From Phymatolithon calcareum (lineage: Eukaryota > Rhodophyta > Florideophyceae > Hapalidiales), in the NCBI GenBank assembly GCA_977006965.1, contig OZ345381.1, positions 992,001 through 1,056,000 on the forward strand: a stretch of DNA of 64,000 bases. Reading direction: 5' to 3'. Below are positions 34,533 through 44,249 of this stretch, piece after piece (the stretch's first letter is position 1; the number at the start of each line of letters is the position of its first letter). The translations under genes were made by a program, and so were the position numbers. The notes beneath the pieces were generated by a model. That model made no database searches. It saw only the letters and a program-made list of their open reading frames with translations, and was not told the DNA's origin.

Positions 34533-35456
34533 ATGTCCCTGCCCACCGCGACGCAAGAAATCCAAAACACCATGGTTGGCCGTGGCTCGTCGTTCGCGCC
34601 GGACGAAGACACCGCTTTAGCGCGTTCCTGGGTTGCCGTGTCTCGGGAACACGACGAACAGAACGCCCAAGAATTTTGGGCGAAAGTGGCGGCGGCATTC
34701 AACCGCCAGCCTGAGGCACTCGCGCAACCGCGGTTGGCAACAAGTTTGGCGTGCCGTTGGCGCACGCTCCAGAAATTAGTGCAAAAGTATTTGGCGGCCG
34801 AGCGATTGTACTTATCCAAGCCCGTGTCGGGCGAGTCGGAGGAGGACGCCCGAGCAAACATTATGCGGCTGTACCGCAGCCGGAATAAACGGCCGGACAA
34901 GCTGGGTGTGCTCAAAGACGGCCCCGCACTGCGATCGATGGGTGCTGTGGCTGTGTTGCGATTGTGTCCAAAATTTGGCTGCAGCGCCGCGCCGAAGTCG
35001 GCGATCACAGTGTCACCAAATCACACTGAAAATGCATCCAGTAGGACAGCCATGGCATCAATGGGCACGTCAGACAGCAATTTGACGGATGATTACGACG
35101 ACGTGGAGAATACACCTGCGGCCTTACCGTCGAAAAAGGTCGCCAGACGACGCCCCGCAGGTGTTAAGAAAGCAAAAAGGCTGGAAAAAGCGGCAGTCCC
35201 AGCGCCACATCCTGGACTCGCCGCCATTGCGGCGGCAATGGAGGGTAAGAATGCGATGAAGAAACACGAGTTAAAGTTCAAATGCATCAATGCTCTTCCT
35301 GATGGCCCGGAAAAGAGCAGATTGCTGCTAGAGTTGCTCAGCTCGGAGATCTTCGTGAAGACCAAGGTGGACGGCCCAACACAAGCCGTAGTCGGGCCGG
35401 ATGAGCGGTGCCATATTGACAACCTAGTGTGTAACAGTGACGACGGTGAAGATTGA
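34533..35456 (+). CDS. HarbB Myb/SANT-like accessory protein
   Basis: 307 residues from the ATG at 34533 (the open frame starts at a GTG at 34488). Near residues 15-85 a Myb/SANT-type trihelix is readable: FAPDEDTALARSWVAVSREH (first helix with tryptophan), QEFWAKVAAAFNRQP, and RSLACRWRTLQKLVQKY-like third helix (here SLACRWRTLQKLVQKY). The middle is low-complexity with acidic (DDYDDVE) and basic (KKVARRRPAGVKKAKR) patches, the latter a likely nuclear signal. Harbinger elements normally encode such a protein, which binds subterminal DNA and brings in the transposase. The gene converges on the nuclease gene with about 220 bp between stop codons. Confidence 0.85.
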   Translation: MSLPTATQEIQNTMVGRGSSFAPDEDTALARSWVAVSREHDEQNAQEFWAKVAAAFNRQPEALAQPRLATSLACRWRTLQKLVQKYLAAERLYLSKPVSGESEEDARANIMRLYRSRNKRPDKLGVLKDGPALRSMGAVAVLRLCPKFGCSAAPKSAITVSPNHTENASSRTAMASMGTSDSNLTDDYDDVENTPAALPSKKVARRRPAGVKKAKRLEKAAVPAPHPGLAAIAAAMEGKNAMKKHELKFKCINALPDGPEKSRLLLELLSSEIFVKTKVDGPTQAVVGPDERCHIDNLVCNSDDGED

Positions 35457-35675
35457 ATTACTAATCTCAACTAGCTTGCCACATGCATTTTTTGGTAAAG
35501 ACTAAAACAGAGGAAAACGCCGCTACATGATGATGTACAAACCTTACCAGAACCCACTGAAATAGCATTACCATCTCATCTTCATCGACTGTGATGCCGA
35601 CTTCGATGTGAAGTATAATAACCCTCAATCTAATGCCGATCATTCTCTTCTGTTGAGGCGTAACCAGCATTTGTG

Positions 35676-37202
35676 TCAACTATCCATCGCAATGCTACCT
35701 GTGTGCGCCCAAATGTGGTCTTCCACTGCATGCCGCAACTCATGATGAGCAGTACGGTCGCGGACAGCGTCCTGCACGCCCAGCAGGTGCTGCAACCATG
35801 ACCCCGCAGACTCCCCAGGATCAACGCTCGTCACACCGTCGCCCTCTGCGTGTCTTTCGTAGGGGGAAATATCGTGAAAAAACTCCTCTATGACGTCTGC
35901 AGGCCTCATTGCCACGCCGTGCTCGTCGGTTTCATCGTCAAGCTCACCGGCGACGCGAAGCCGCACCAGCATATTGTGTAGAATTACACAAGCGTGCACA
36001 ACGTCTACAAGGTCACCGTCACTCCATCCGTGAAATTCGTGTCGTAATATTTTGAACCGACCCTGTAACACCCCAAAGAGACGTTCCACATCTTTACGTC
36101 TCCCCTCTTGCGTCTTTGTCATTACCTTCTCCTTTGCCGTCAACGGGGCGTGATTCGGATGCACAAAAATCGACCACTGCGGGTAAATCCCGTCCGTCAA
36201 GTAGTACAAAAACCAGTGTCGCTGCACTTCTGCTATGTTGTACCCGCCCGGCAGCTTCATTGTCCGCTCACCGCGCAGTATGGAGAGAATCAATGGGCTC
36301 GCCTCTGCGACCGTAATGTCGTTGTTCGTGCCCGGACGTCCGCAAAAAACGTGCCAGCAGTACATATCTGTGTCACACATGGCTTCTACTTGTACTGTAG
36401 CCAGTTTGCTTGCCTTCGGATTGTGGTACTGCCCCTTCCATGCCTTGGGGCAGTTTTTCCACCGAATATGCATACAGTCCAAAGCACCAATGCATCCAGG
36501 GAACAATTTGCTTGCGTACGATTGTTCGAGCGCGCGTAACTCAGTAACGGTAGGAGGCCGGTTAAGAAATTCGCTACCATAGCATTTACGCACAGCCCGG
36601 AGAAACGCACGAAACGACTGGCGCATGGTCTCTACGGACATACGAGCTTGGTCATCGAGAGATTGAAACGATGCGCCTTCACCGAGGCGTCGAAGCGCGC
36701 ACAGGATCTTTTGCCAGCTCTCGGCGCCGCGTCGACCTGTCGCGTCGACTCGCTGCTGAAGCTTGGGCTCGATATCAGGTAGGTCGCGCTCTAGGCGCCG
36801 AAAGAGCTTAAGCGGTAGACGGAAACGGCGCCGAAAGAGCCATGCTGGATACACCGGGTTTGCGCACAAGTAGTCGCGCCACCACGAGCATGGACCCCGC
36901 CTAATATTTCCGCGACTGCCTTTCGCGCGGCCACCCCATGAGCGTTCTTGAAAATGTTCCTCCGCCTCTTGCGCGGCTTCCAGAGCTACTGCGAGAATGG
37001 CGGCTTCCTCGTCGGAGGAAGAGCTTGAGGACGTCATTGTCCTGTTGGTGAGCTCGCACTCGACGGTCCTCATAAATAATTTCAAATTCAACCTGAAAAT
37101 CCCTAAAATTTGTTTAAAATTTTGAAACAAACTGGAGAAAGAGTTTTCTCCGATAGAGTTGCGTGCTGCGCATTCTATTTTCAGAACTACTTTTTTGCCC
37201 AT
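35676..37202 (-). CDS. HarbB DDE nuclease (transposase)
   Basis: Open for 508 codons from the ATG at 37202; the ATG at 37037 (MTSSSSSSDEEAAILAV) is the more likely start because upstream codons reach almost to the terminal repeat and look unlike protein. The core matches the plant-transposon type of Harbinger nuclease: GCIGALDCMHIRWKNCPKAW (first Asp), VFCGRPGTNNDITV, YYLTDGIYPQW (second Asp), and GRRKDVERLFGVLQGRFKIL (Glu). The catalytic triad and the Trp/Lys box are present and no stop interrupts. The protein is expected to act in the nucleus on the GAGCAAGTCTAC ends together with the Myb-like partner encoded opposite. Confidence 0.88.
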   Translation of the reverse strand: MGKKVVLKIECAARNSIGENSFSSLFQNFKQILGIFRLNLKLFMRTVECELTNRTMTSSSSSSDEEAAILAVALEAAQEAEEHFQERSWGGRAKGSRGNIRRGPCSWWRDYLCANPVYPAWLFRRRFRLPLKLFRRLERDLPDIEPKLQQRVDATGRRGAESWQKILCALRRLGEGASFQSLDDQARMSVETMRQSFRAFLRAVRKCYGSEFLNRPPTVTELRALEQSYASKLFPGCIGALDCMHIRWKNCPKAWKGQYHNPKASKLATVQVEAMCDTDMYCWHVFCGRPGTNNDITVAEASPLILSILRGERTMKLPGGYNIAEVQRHWFLYYLTDGIYPQWSIFVHPNHAPLTAKEKVMTKTQEGRRKDVERLFGVLQGRFKILRHEFHGWSDGDLVDVVHACVILHNMLVRLRVAGELDDETDEHGVAMRPADVIEEFFHDISPYERHAEGDGVTSVDPGESAGSWLQHLLGVQDAVRDRTAHHELRHAVEDHIWAHTGSIAMDS

Positions 37203-37241
37203 TTGGCCCGGTGCGCAGCTGAAGCAGTAGACTTGCTCTTA

Positions 37242-37520
37242 GTGGACGACGGAGACCCATTAACCCTAAACAAATCTATCATAACACTATCATATTGTAT
37301 GACACGTGTAATATACCAAAATGCATCATTTTTGATACTGAGTCAGGGAGTATGATTATCATACTCCAATCATGTTCTGACACGTGTCATAGCCAAACTT
37401 ACTATCTCATCATTTCGAATCATCTGTGCAAAATCGATGACACGTGTACACGTGTACCGAGATCACAACATTCTAATGAAGTGTTCTGTGAAAGATTACA
37501 AAGCAGATACACTTCCAACA
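37242..37520 (-). repeat. Cop6 3' LTR, second part
   Basis: Resumes after the HarbB TTA and ends CACTTCCAACA. It has GACACGTGTACACGTGTACC where the 5' LTR has one 8-bp unit fewer (GACACGTGTACC), otherwise identical. Confidence 0.92.
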
Positions 37521-37537
37521 CTCCCCCTTGATCGAGG
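37521..37537 (-). other. Cop6 polypurine tract
   Basis: In element orientation CCTCGATCAAGGGGGAG directly precedes the 3' LTR. Confidence 0.8.
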
Positions 37538-37541
37538 AACA

Positions 37542-40500
37542 CTATAAGTCTTGGCTGCATACTCCCATTGCTTGTGCGAACTTGACAGTCTTGACGCGAT
37601 CAAGTGGCTTCGTTAATGCATCGGCTACCATTGACTCAGTCTTGCAGTACTCGATCTTAAGCTGCCCGGTTGCAACCACGTGTCGTACATAGTGATATTG
37701 TATGTCGATGTGCTTGTTGCGCTGAGTGATAGCGGTGCTTCTTCCGGTGGCAATTGCGCTTTGACTGTCTGTGTAGAGAGTCATATGGATGGGCTTGTCG
37801 AGTCCATGTATATCGGCGATAAGTCTTGAAAGCCAAACAGCTTCTTTCGCTGCGGCACATGAGGCGATATACTCCGCTTCGCACGTTGAAGTTGCGACGA
37901 TTGTCTGCTTCCTGGAACGCCAGCTTATGGCTCCCCCTGCGAGTAAGAACACATAGCCACTTGTAGAACGCCGAGTCCTGAGGCATCCTGCCCAATCCGA
38001 GTCAGTATAGCCAATTGGGGTTAAAAGGGTGTCTGAACCAAAGAGAATTCCGTGGTCTCGAGTACCTGCGATGTATCGAAAAACACGCTTGACAGCCATC
38101 CAGTGACGTGTAAGAGGCTTTTCGGAAAACGAAGATAACTTGCCGACCGCGTCCGAGATGTCTGGACGAGTGCCCACCATCAAGTACATGAGGCTACCAA
38201 TGGCCGGACGGTATGGAACCTCGTCGGCGACGGACTCGGTGATATCGACTTCAGCGATCTCGGTCGCGTTATAGCTGGACTCCATTGGGGTAAGCGCTGG
38301 TTTGGCATTTTCCATGTTGAATCGTTCCAGTACCGACTGAGCATACACTGACTGCGAGAGATGAAGGTTCCGAAGCTTTCGATTGCGACGGATCTCAAGT
38401 CCAAGGCATACACTTGCCTCACCAAGGTCTTTCATCTCGAATCGCTTGTTCAGCTCCCCCTTGATCCAGGAAATTGAGGACGTGTCGTTTCCGGCAATTA
38501 GCAAGTCATCAACGTACAAGGCGATGATCATGATACTGTCAGACTTGTGCCGCACATACAGACATGGATCATTGGGGCTGCTGGAGAACTCAAGCTCGTC
38601 GATGAGAAACGTGTCAATTTTCGCATGCCATTGTCGAGGTGCTTGCTTCAACCCGTAGAGTGCTTTTAGAAGCTTGCAAACAAGGTCAGGACGCTTGGGA
38701 TCTCGAAAGCCAGCTGGAACTTCCATGTAGATGTCTTCGTCGAGGTCGCCGTGCAAGAAGGCCGTCACCACGTCCATTTGGAATAACTCCAGGTCATGGA
38801 CTGCAACAGTTGCAAGTAGGATACGGATCGACGTGAACTTGACGACGGGGGCATACGTTTCTCCGTAGTCCACCCCATGCACCTGTCGGAATCCTTTTGC
38901 AACGATACGAACTTTTGGACCTGTATCCTTAACTTTAAAGACATACTTGCATGGCAAGACGTTCATGTCGGAGTTGCGGGGAACCAGCTTCCAAGTGTTG
39001 TTACGGGTGAGTGACGAGTGTTCCTTCTCGATGGCGAGAGACCAAAAGTCGATATTATCAGTTGAAGTCGCTTCTTTGAAGGTCTGCGGCACTTGATGAA
39101 AAGACATATGGCTTTCAGATGCTAGGTTGAGAGACTCGAAGGCAAGCATTGCCGTATGCGAAGGAGCATTCCAAAAATCAGTTGGTGGTTTGGATACTCG
39201 AGCTGACCTACGCAAAATTGGTTTTGCGATCGTTGGTGTAGCTTCGTCAGAACCTCGTGCAGGTACGGATTGTTCGTGCTCGGCTGCTTGTTCGCTTTCA
39301 TCACTGTTCTTATCTAAGTCATTGTTCGCCTCTTCCGACATCTGCTTTGCTTCCGCCGTATGCTCATGTATTTCGGAATTTTCGACTTCAGGAGTTCCAG
39401 AGAACACGTCCATTTCAGCATGACTTATTCTGCAATCTGATTCGTCGAACGTCACGTCCCGTGACACAATCACCTTTCTCAACTCTGGATCCCAAAGCTT
39501 ATACCCTTTCGAAGAGAACGCATATCCCAGCATAACCGCTTCACGAGTACGAGAGTCAAGTTTCTTCACTTTCTTTTTCGGAATCACATACCAGCACTTT
39601 GCGCCAAACACACGCAAGTGTCCCAAATCTGGAGCGGTACTCATCCATACGTGATGAGGGGTTGTGTTCGAAGAAAGTCCTCGTGAAGTAACTCGATTAC
39701 GGACATACACAGCAGTTGCAAGTGCTTCAGCCCAGAACTTCTTCTCGATGCTTCTGTGGTGAAGCATCGAGCGCACCAAGCTGAGAAGTGTGCGGTTCAT
39801 GCGCTCAGCCACCCCATTTTGTTGTGGGGTGTATGCAACTGTAAGCTGGTGGTGGATACCGTGTTCTAAAAGATATGCTTGGAACTCGTTGGAAAGGTAC
39901 TCGCCTCCATTGTCTGTCCGAATTACTTTGAGCTTTGTTCCTGTGTGTGTCTCAGCGTACTTGTGAAACTTTCGAAAGCACTCAAAGCTCTCCGATTTCC
40001 GCCGCATAGTGAATGTCGTAGTCCATTTGGAGTAGTCATCTATAAATGTGATGAAATACTGAGAGCCTCCAAGAGATGGAATATCTACTGGACCGAGAAC
40101 GTCGGAATGAACGAGATCGAGGACAGACTTCGAACAAGAGCTACTGGTCTTTGGAATTGGATCACGATGACCTTTCCCTGCAATGCAGCCTTCACATGGG
40201 TGAGGTGATTTTGGACTGGGAGAAATGCTAATACCTTTAACCACTCCATGACGTACCATATCAGAAATGCCGGAAGGGTGAACATGAGCGAGACGTTCAT
40301 GCCAGAGTTGGAGACTAGCAAAACAGGAAACTTCGTTAAGTTTATTTTCATCTCCAAGATCAAGTGAATACAAACTCTTGCGTAAAGTACCTGATGCAAT
40401 AGTTACGTCATGCGCCTTAACAAAGCATCGACTGTTTTTGAACATTATTCCGTACCCATGCTCATCCATTTTGGAAACTGACAGTAGAGAGTATCCAAAG

Positions 40501-41576
40501 TCTGGAATATGCATCACATCTCTCAGCTTGCATTTCGACATTTTGCCACCAACATTGAGAGTAATGATAACATCTCCTTTTCCAGCGATTGTGGCTGTTG
40601 CTCTAGTTCCCATTTCGACAGTTGAAGACAATTCAGTATAAGAGCAAAAGATTGAACGATCGAAAGTCATGTGCGATGTGCTACCAGAGTCTATGATCCA
40701 GGACTTAGATTTTTGAGGAATGTTGGAATTGCGCACGTTGGCCATCAGGCATACAAAGTCGGAATCAGACATGGCACGAATGGGCTCTGATTCGTCAGTA
40801 ACAAATGCAGCTGGTTTGGCTGGCTTTGCATTTCGACGTTTGTATCCTTCAGGGGCGAGGTGCGGAAATTTTCTCCAGCACTTCAGCGCGTGATGTCCGG
40901 GTCGATGACAATGGTCGCAGTAATCACGAATTCGTTCCCCATCGCGTCTCGCAGTGAATAGAGCAGCAGTCTCGGCTTTAACTGTTGATCCTTCGATACG
41001 CATTGACATGCGTTGTTCTTCTTGCAAGAGTCTGCTTTTTACGAAGTCGAGAGAGAATGATTCATCTTCATTGCCGAGCGCATCTAATGCACTGATCAAG
41101 CTGCCGTAGCGTTCCGGGAGACCGTTGAGCACAGCCATTGCCATTTCCTTATCGTCAATATCGACGCCCATTGACTTGAGGGTGGACGCGAGTTGTCGAA
41201 TACGGTTGGTGTAGGGCAATATTTTCTCCTCTTCTTGCATTGTTGCAGTGTAGAACTTTCGACGAGCGGCCAATTTATTTAAAAGAGTGTGTCGCTCGAA
41301 GATGTTGAGAATTGAAGACCACATTTCTTTTGCCGTTTCCACATCTCGTACATGTTCGAGATGTTCGTCCGAGAGAGAAAGTCCGATAATGGCCTTTGCC
41401 TTTTTGTCACTTCGACGCCAGACAGTGAAATCGTCAGAGTCCCGTGCCGGTGGATCGTCTTCGATGTGTTCATCAAGTTCGCGGAATGAGAGTACAAGCT
41501 GAATCTTATGTTTCCAAGAGTGGAAATTGGTCTCATTGAGTTTATCGACCTTCAGCGATGCTTGCGTACTGTCCAT
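37542..41576 (-). CDS. Cop6 gag-pol polyprotein, uninterrupted (1344 aa)
   Basis: Starts at the ATG at 41576 (MDSTQASLKVDKLNETNFHS); the open frame runs further upstream only through non-ATG codons. Domains in order: gag 1-235 with CCHC zinc knuckle at 220-233 (CDHCHRPGHHALKC); protease with D-S-G at 296-298; HHCC pre-integrase at about 425-465; integrase core with catalytic D492, D555 (RTDNGGEY) and E591 ([10 protein letters not shown]); Ser/Glu-rich linker 715-785; RVT_2 reverse transcriptase with YVDD at 1021-1024; RNase H from YTDSDWAG at about 1190 to the KHIDIQYHYVRH end. No stop or frameshift was found, so it is the only family A copy in the window that could encode all enzymes. One frame for gag and pol implies gag excess is made by processing or splicing. 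Expressed from the 5' LTR at 42209-42642. Confidence 0.93.
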   Translation of the reverse strand: MDSTQASLKVDKLNETNFHSWKHKIQLVLSFRELDEHIEDDPPARDSDDFTVWRRSDKKAKAIIGLSLSDEHLEHVRDVETAKEMWSSILNIFERHTLLNKLAARRKFYTATMQEEEKILPYTNRIRQLASTLKSMGVDIDDKEMAMAVLNGLPERYGSLISALDALGNEDESFSLDFVKSRLLQEEQRMSMRIEGSTVKAETAALFTARRDGERIRDYCDHCHRPGHHALKCWRKFPHLAPEGYKRRNAKPAKPAAFVTDESEPIRAMSDSDFVCLMANVRNSNIPQKSKSWIIDSGSTSHMTFDRSIFCSYTELSSTVEMGTRATATIAGKGDVIITLNVGGKMSKCKLRDVMHIPDFGYSLLSVSKMDEHGYGIMFKNSRCFVKAHDVTIASGTLRKSLYSLDLGDENKLNEVSCFASLQLWHERLAHVHPSGISDMVRHGVVKGISISPSPKSPHPCEGCIAGKGHRDPIPKTSSSCSKSVLDLVHSDVLGPVDIPSLGGSQYFITFIDDYSKWTTTFTMRRKSESFECFRKFHKYAETHTGTKLKVIRTDNGGEYLSNEFQAYLLEHGIHHQLTVAYTPQQNGVAERMNRTLLSLVRSMLHHRSIEKKFWAEALATAVYVRNRVTSRGLSSNTTPHHVWMSTAPDLGHLRVFGAKCWYVIPKKKVKKLDSRTREAVMLGYAFSSKGYKLWDPELRKVIVSRDVTFDESDCRISHAEMDVFSGTPEVENSEIHEHTAEAKQMSEEANNDLDKNSDESEQAAEHEQSVPARGSDEATPTIAKPILRRSARVSKPPTDFWNAPSHTAMLAFESLNLASESHMSFHQVPQTFKEATSTDNIDFWSLAIEKEHSSLTRNNTWKLVPRNSDMNVLPCKYVFKVKDTGPKVRIVAKGFRQVHGVDYGETYAPVVKFTSIRILLATVAVHDLELFQMDVVTAFLHGDLDEDIYMEVPAGFRDPKRPDLVCKLLKALYGLKQAPRQWHAKIDTFLIDELEFSSSPNDPCLYVRHKSDSIMIIALYVDDLLIAGNDTSSISWIKGELNKRFEMKDLGEASVCLGLEIRRNRKLRNLHLSQSVYAQSVLERFNMENAKPALTPMESSYNATEIAEVDITESVADEVPYRPAIGSLMYLMVGTRPDISDAVGKLSSFSEKPLTRHWMAVKRVFRYIAGTRDHGILFGSDTLLTPIGYTDSDWAGCLRTRRSTSGYVFLLAGGAISWRSRKQTIVATSTCEAEYIASCAAAKEAVWLSRLIADIHGLDKPIHMTLYTDSQSAIATGRSTAITQRNKHIDIQYHYVRHVVATGQLKIEYCKTESMVADALTKPLDRVKTVKFAQAMGVCSQDL

Positions 41577-42193
41577 GATGGCACTTGGGGATCTTGAAAA
41601 ATCTTGTCGAAATCCGTTCCGAGAGTCCACTGCGAGCCAACACAAGGTCAGCTGTCAAGGCAATCTATCCCGTATAAGAAGTCGCTTCGAATCAATATGA
41701 CCGGGACCTTGATCTGGGGATGGCGCGAAGCCGTATACCTCTTGTGGTGTTTTGGTACACCGGAACCTGCAGTCGGCAACACGTACTGCAAGGCGTAATC
41801 TTCCACAACAAGAACAACAGAGTTGTCTTGCTTATCTGCTCGCTGACCGGGGGACCCTGAAAGAGTGGCCCGGGCAGCAGAGTCGAGATAAACACCTTGA
41901 TTCAAGGACCCGAAAGAACCCCAACCGAGCGTCTGTGACTGTGAAAGCCTGAGTGCTGCGATGTGAGAGGCTCTTTCGGGGCGAGGGTACCAGGGCGCGA
42001 TATGTCCACAAAGGAGTACACCCTCTTCCTCGAACCAAGGGGCCAGCGGAAGACGAAAAAAAAAAAGACGGATGAAGAAGACGATACCGGAAGACGAACA
42101 TGACGGCGGATGAAGACGGCGGATGATGATCGCGGGCGAAGCAGGAGCCCGGGAGATGATGAAGATGATGAGCGCGGTGGTTGCTAAGCGCTG
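41577..42193 (-). other. Cop6 untranslated leader
   Basis: About 620 bp between primer-binding site and gag. One copy of the leader module (GTTTTGGTACACCGGAACCT ... CTGCAAGGCG) lies at about 41743-41797. Near the LTR there are purine-rich and GATGATGAAGATGATGA-type repeats. The rest shows no gene. Confidence 0.55.
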
Positions 42194-42208
42194 ACTGGGC
42201 CCATAACC
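42194..42208 (-). other. Cop6 primer-binding site
   Basis: In element orientation GGTTATGGGCCCAGT stands right after the LTR end, the same half initiator tRNA-Met type as in the other family A members although the LTR subtype differs. Confidence 0.8.
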
Positions 42209-42642
42209 TGTTGTTGGAGGTTATGGAAGGGATGAAATGAAGAGAAAAGTTCGGTTGATGTGAAATGGTTGCTTGGATTTTAGTCGAGCCGGGTCTCGGA
42301 ACCTGGCTATATAGAACTCAAAATCAGATCTAAAGTGGCTCCCACATGCTAGATCTAATTATGGGCCCTTAGTGGACGACGGAGACCCATTAACCCTAAA
42401 CAAATCTATCATAACACTATCATATTGTATGACACGTGTAATATACCAAAATGCATCATTTTTGATACTGAGTCAGGGAGTATGATTATCATACTCCAAT
42501 CATGTTCTGACACGTGTCATAGCCAAACTTACTATCTCATCATTTCGAATCATCTGTGCAAAATCGATGACACGTGTACCGAGATCACAACATTCTAATG
42601 AAGTGTTCTGTGAAAGATTACAAAGCAGATACACTTCCAACA
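42209..42642 (-). repeat. Cop6 5' LTR (434 bp)
   Basis: TGTTGTTGGAGG...CACTTCCAACA on the plus strand. A CTATATAG box lies near 42307-42314, and ACACGTGT or CACGTG palindromes lie at about 42432, 42509 and 42570. It is the promoter for the Cop6 transcript. Confidence 0.92.
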
Positions 42643-43851
42643 GTTGAGACTCGGAGTTACGAAGTCGGAAAAATTTTCGGGATTGTTTTGACCTGACACA
42701 GACCAGTTGTCCCATGCTTTTGTGAACAGGGATCGGACCAAGAAAAACTTCTCCTTCAACCAAGATCCGGTTCGAACGGCAAGAGGCTTGCTGTTCACAT
42801 CGATAACACTGATTTCATCATCTCCCACCACACAGCCGGACAAGTCTAGATGAAGCAGAAGTGAGTCGTCATTAAACAACTTCGCGATGGTACCTTCCCA
42901 GAATGCGTCTCTTCCTTCTCGCCGTTGTTGCTGTTCGCGTGATAGAGTTTGTCCTGACTCAATTAACGCACACCGAGCATCATCGTTTTGCGTCAAAATG
43001 GCTGCGAGACGGGCGAATTCAAATGCAGCCATTGGCGTGGAAGCTGCAGGCTCAGAGGAGCCCCTCTCAAATCGACGTTGAACTTCAACCGGCATATTGT
43101 TCAACATAGAGGCGTGACTTGGAGCGATTCGAACGGATATGGCCTGGTTCGCAGGAGCGCTCCAGAACTCTGTGTAGATCGGCCCAAGGAATGAATCCCA
43201 GTCACACGAACCTTCCGCAATTGCACTTTTCGCCTTTAGCATCAAACTGCAAATAACAAAGTTTTTCACACCTTGCTGTCGTACCCCCAATTCCTTTGCC
43301 AGTTTGCGCAAAGATGGCACTGAACTTGCAAGCAGAGATGTGTATGGACGATCTCTGGTTGTTGGAGTGCTGAAAATGTGCGTCTCTGCCACAAATTCCT
43401 TTGCCCAAGGGTTTATATCATCGGGTGAAGGCGGTAGTGCCAACTGAAAACTGTGCGCAGGTGACGGTTGTGAATCATCGTAATCATGATGAACATGTCG
43501 CGCACGATTTAGAGCACTAGCGCCATGGTTTGCGCTCTCATGTGCAGTACCTCTCGTCGATGGAGGCAGAAGCGGTCGCTCTGCAAGAAGAGATCGCCGG
43601 TCAAGCGAAGTAGATAGAGAGGCCCCTGCTTGACTTTCGTTCCGACCTGTCGGAGAGGCCGACTGCACTATGTCTGCAACTTGCCCGTCTGCAAGAGATG
43701 CATTTTGTAGATTGGAGTCCGCCCTCGCTACCGTGTTGAATGCCGGGCGCGGCAAGAGTGCTGCAAGTGCACCAACTCTCGCGGATGTAGCTGTACTCTC
43801 AGTACTTTCGGAACTACCGACAGGAGGAACATCGGTTTGAGAAGGCTCCAT
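42643..43851 (-). pseudogene. HarbA accessory protein, N-terminal part
   Basis: From the ATG at 43851 (MEPSQTDVPPVGSSESTEST; the open frame begins further up at a TTG) about 400 codons run to the Cop6 insertion. The first 150 residues are Ser/Ala/Pro-rich and probably disordered. A helical segment follows (SLRKLAKELGVRQQGVKNFV), which resembles a helix-turn-helix or SAP-like DNA-binding unit, and then a Trp-containing region and a Gln/Arg-rich helix (TLSREQQQRREGRDAFW). No tryptophan-repeat Myb domain is visible, unlike HarbB. Position and orientation indicate it is the Harbinger second gene. Cop6 splits it, leaving 33484-33951 as its end. Confidence 0.65.
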
Positions 43852-44249
43852 AAGTCTTGAGTGCTCCCAGGCGATCAAAGATTCGATAGCCAAAACCAAC
43901 GAGAACGCAACTTGCTCAGCCTTCGATGATCAGGCACTAATGACCAAACAAAGGGATTGGACGGAAGGCCAAACTCTTTGCCTGCAGAAGGAGTGATCCT
44001 TCGGGGAAAGGAGAGCCTTAGGAACGGATGATGCCCTTGCAGAGGATTGCTTTTCGGTGTAAACGAAATGTCATCGGTTGTGGTATTACCCCAGTACGAC
44101 AAAATCCCTCATCAAGTTTTCTGCTTATCGAAAAGGGCGGGAATGGTGAACACGTTTGGCGAACAAAGTGCCGGTTTCGGTATAGACCGCCGCAGCAAAT
44201 TTGTTGCTATGATAAAAATCCTATGATAAGCCAACATGAACATGAACAA

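Larger units (their letters stand above)
34121..37238. mobile_element. HarbB: compact, apparently intact PIF/Harbinger transposon (3118 bp)
   Basis: 12-bp perfect terminal inverted repeats GAGCAAGTCTAC (34121-34132 and 37227-37238) with the classic 3-bp duplication TTA (34118-34120 and 37239-37241). Removing it with one TTA gives back a Cop6 LTR matching the other copy. A subterminal motif CAAATGGG followed by A-rich bases occurs near both ends in inverted orientation. It carries two convergent open genes: a Myb/SANT-like protein (+) and a DDE nuclease (-). Insertion into a nearly mutation-free LTR means it arrived very recently. Confidence 0.93.
33957..42642 (-). mobile_element. Cop6: young, coding-intact family A Copia retrotransposon, with HarbB in its 3' LTR
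   Basis: Minus-strand element flanked by the perfect 5-bp duplication GTTGA (33952-33956 and 42643-42647) inside the HarbA accessory gene. Excluding HarbB and its extra TTA it is 5565 bp. Its LTRs differ only by one A and by one 8-bp ACACGTGT unit. The polyprotein frame is uninterrupted. The LTR is a different subtype from Cop1, with AGATCTAATTATGGGCCC in the middle. All parts needed for transposition are visible, but the 3' LTR now holds a 3.1-kb insertion. Confidence 0.93.

Noticed and set aside
42643-43851. HarbA accessory gene as an independent host gene
   Set aside because: It lies within the HarbA ends, converges on the nuclease gene, and its continuation is found on the other side of Cop6.
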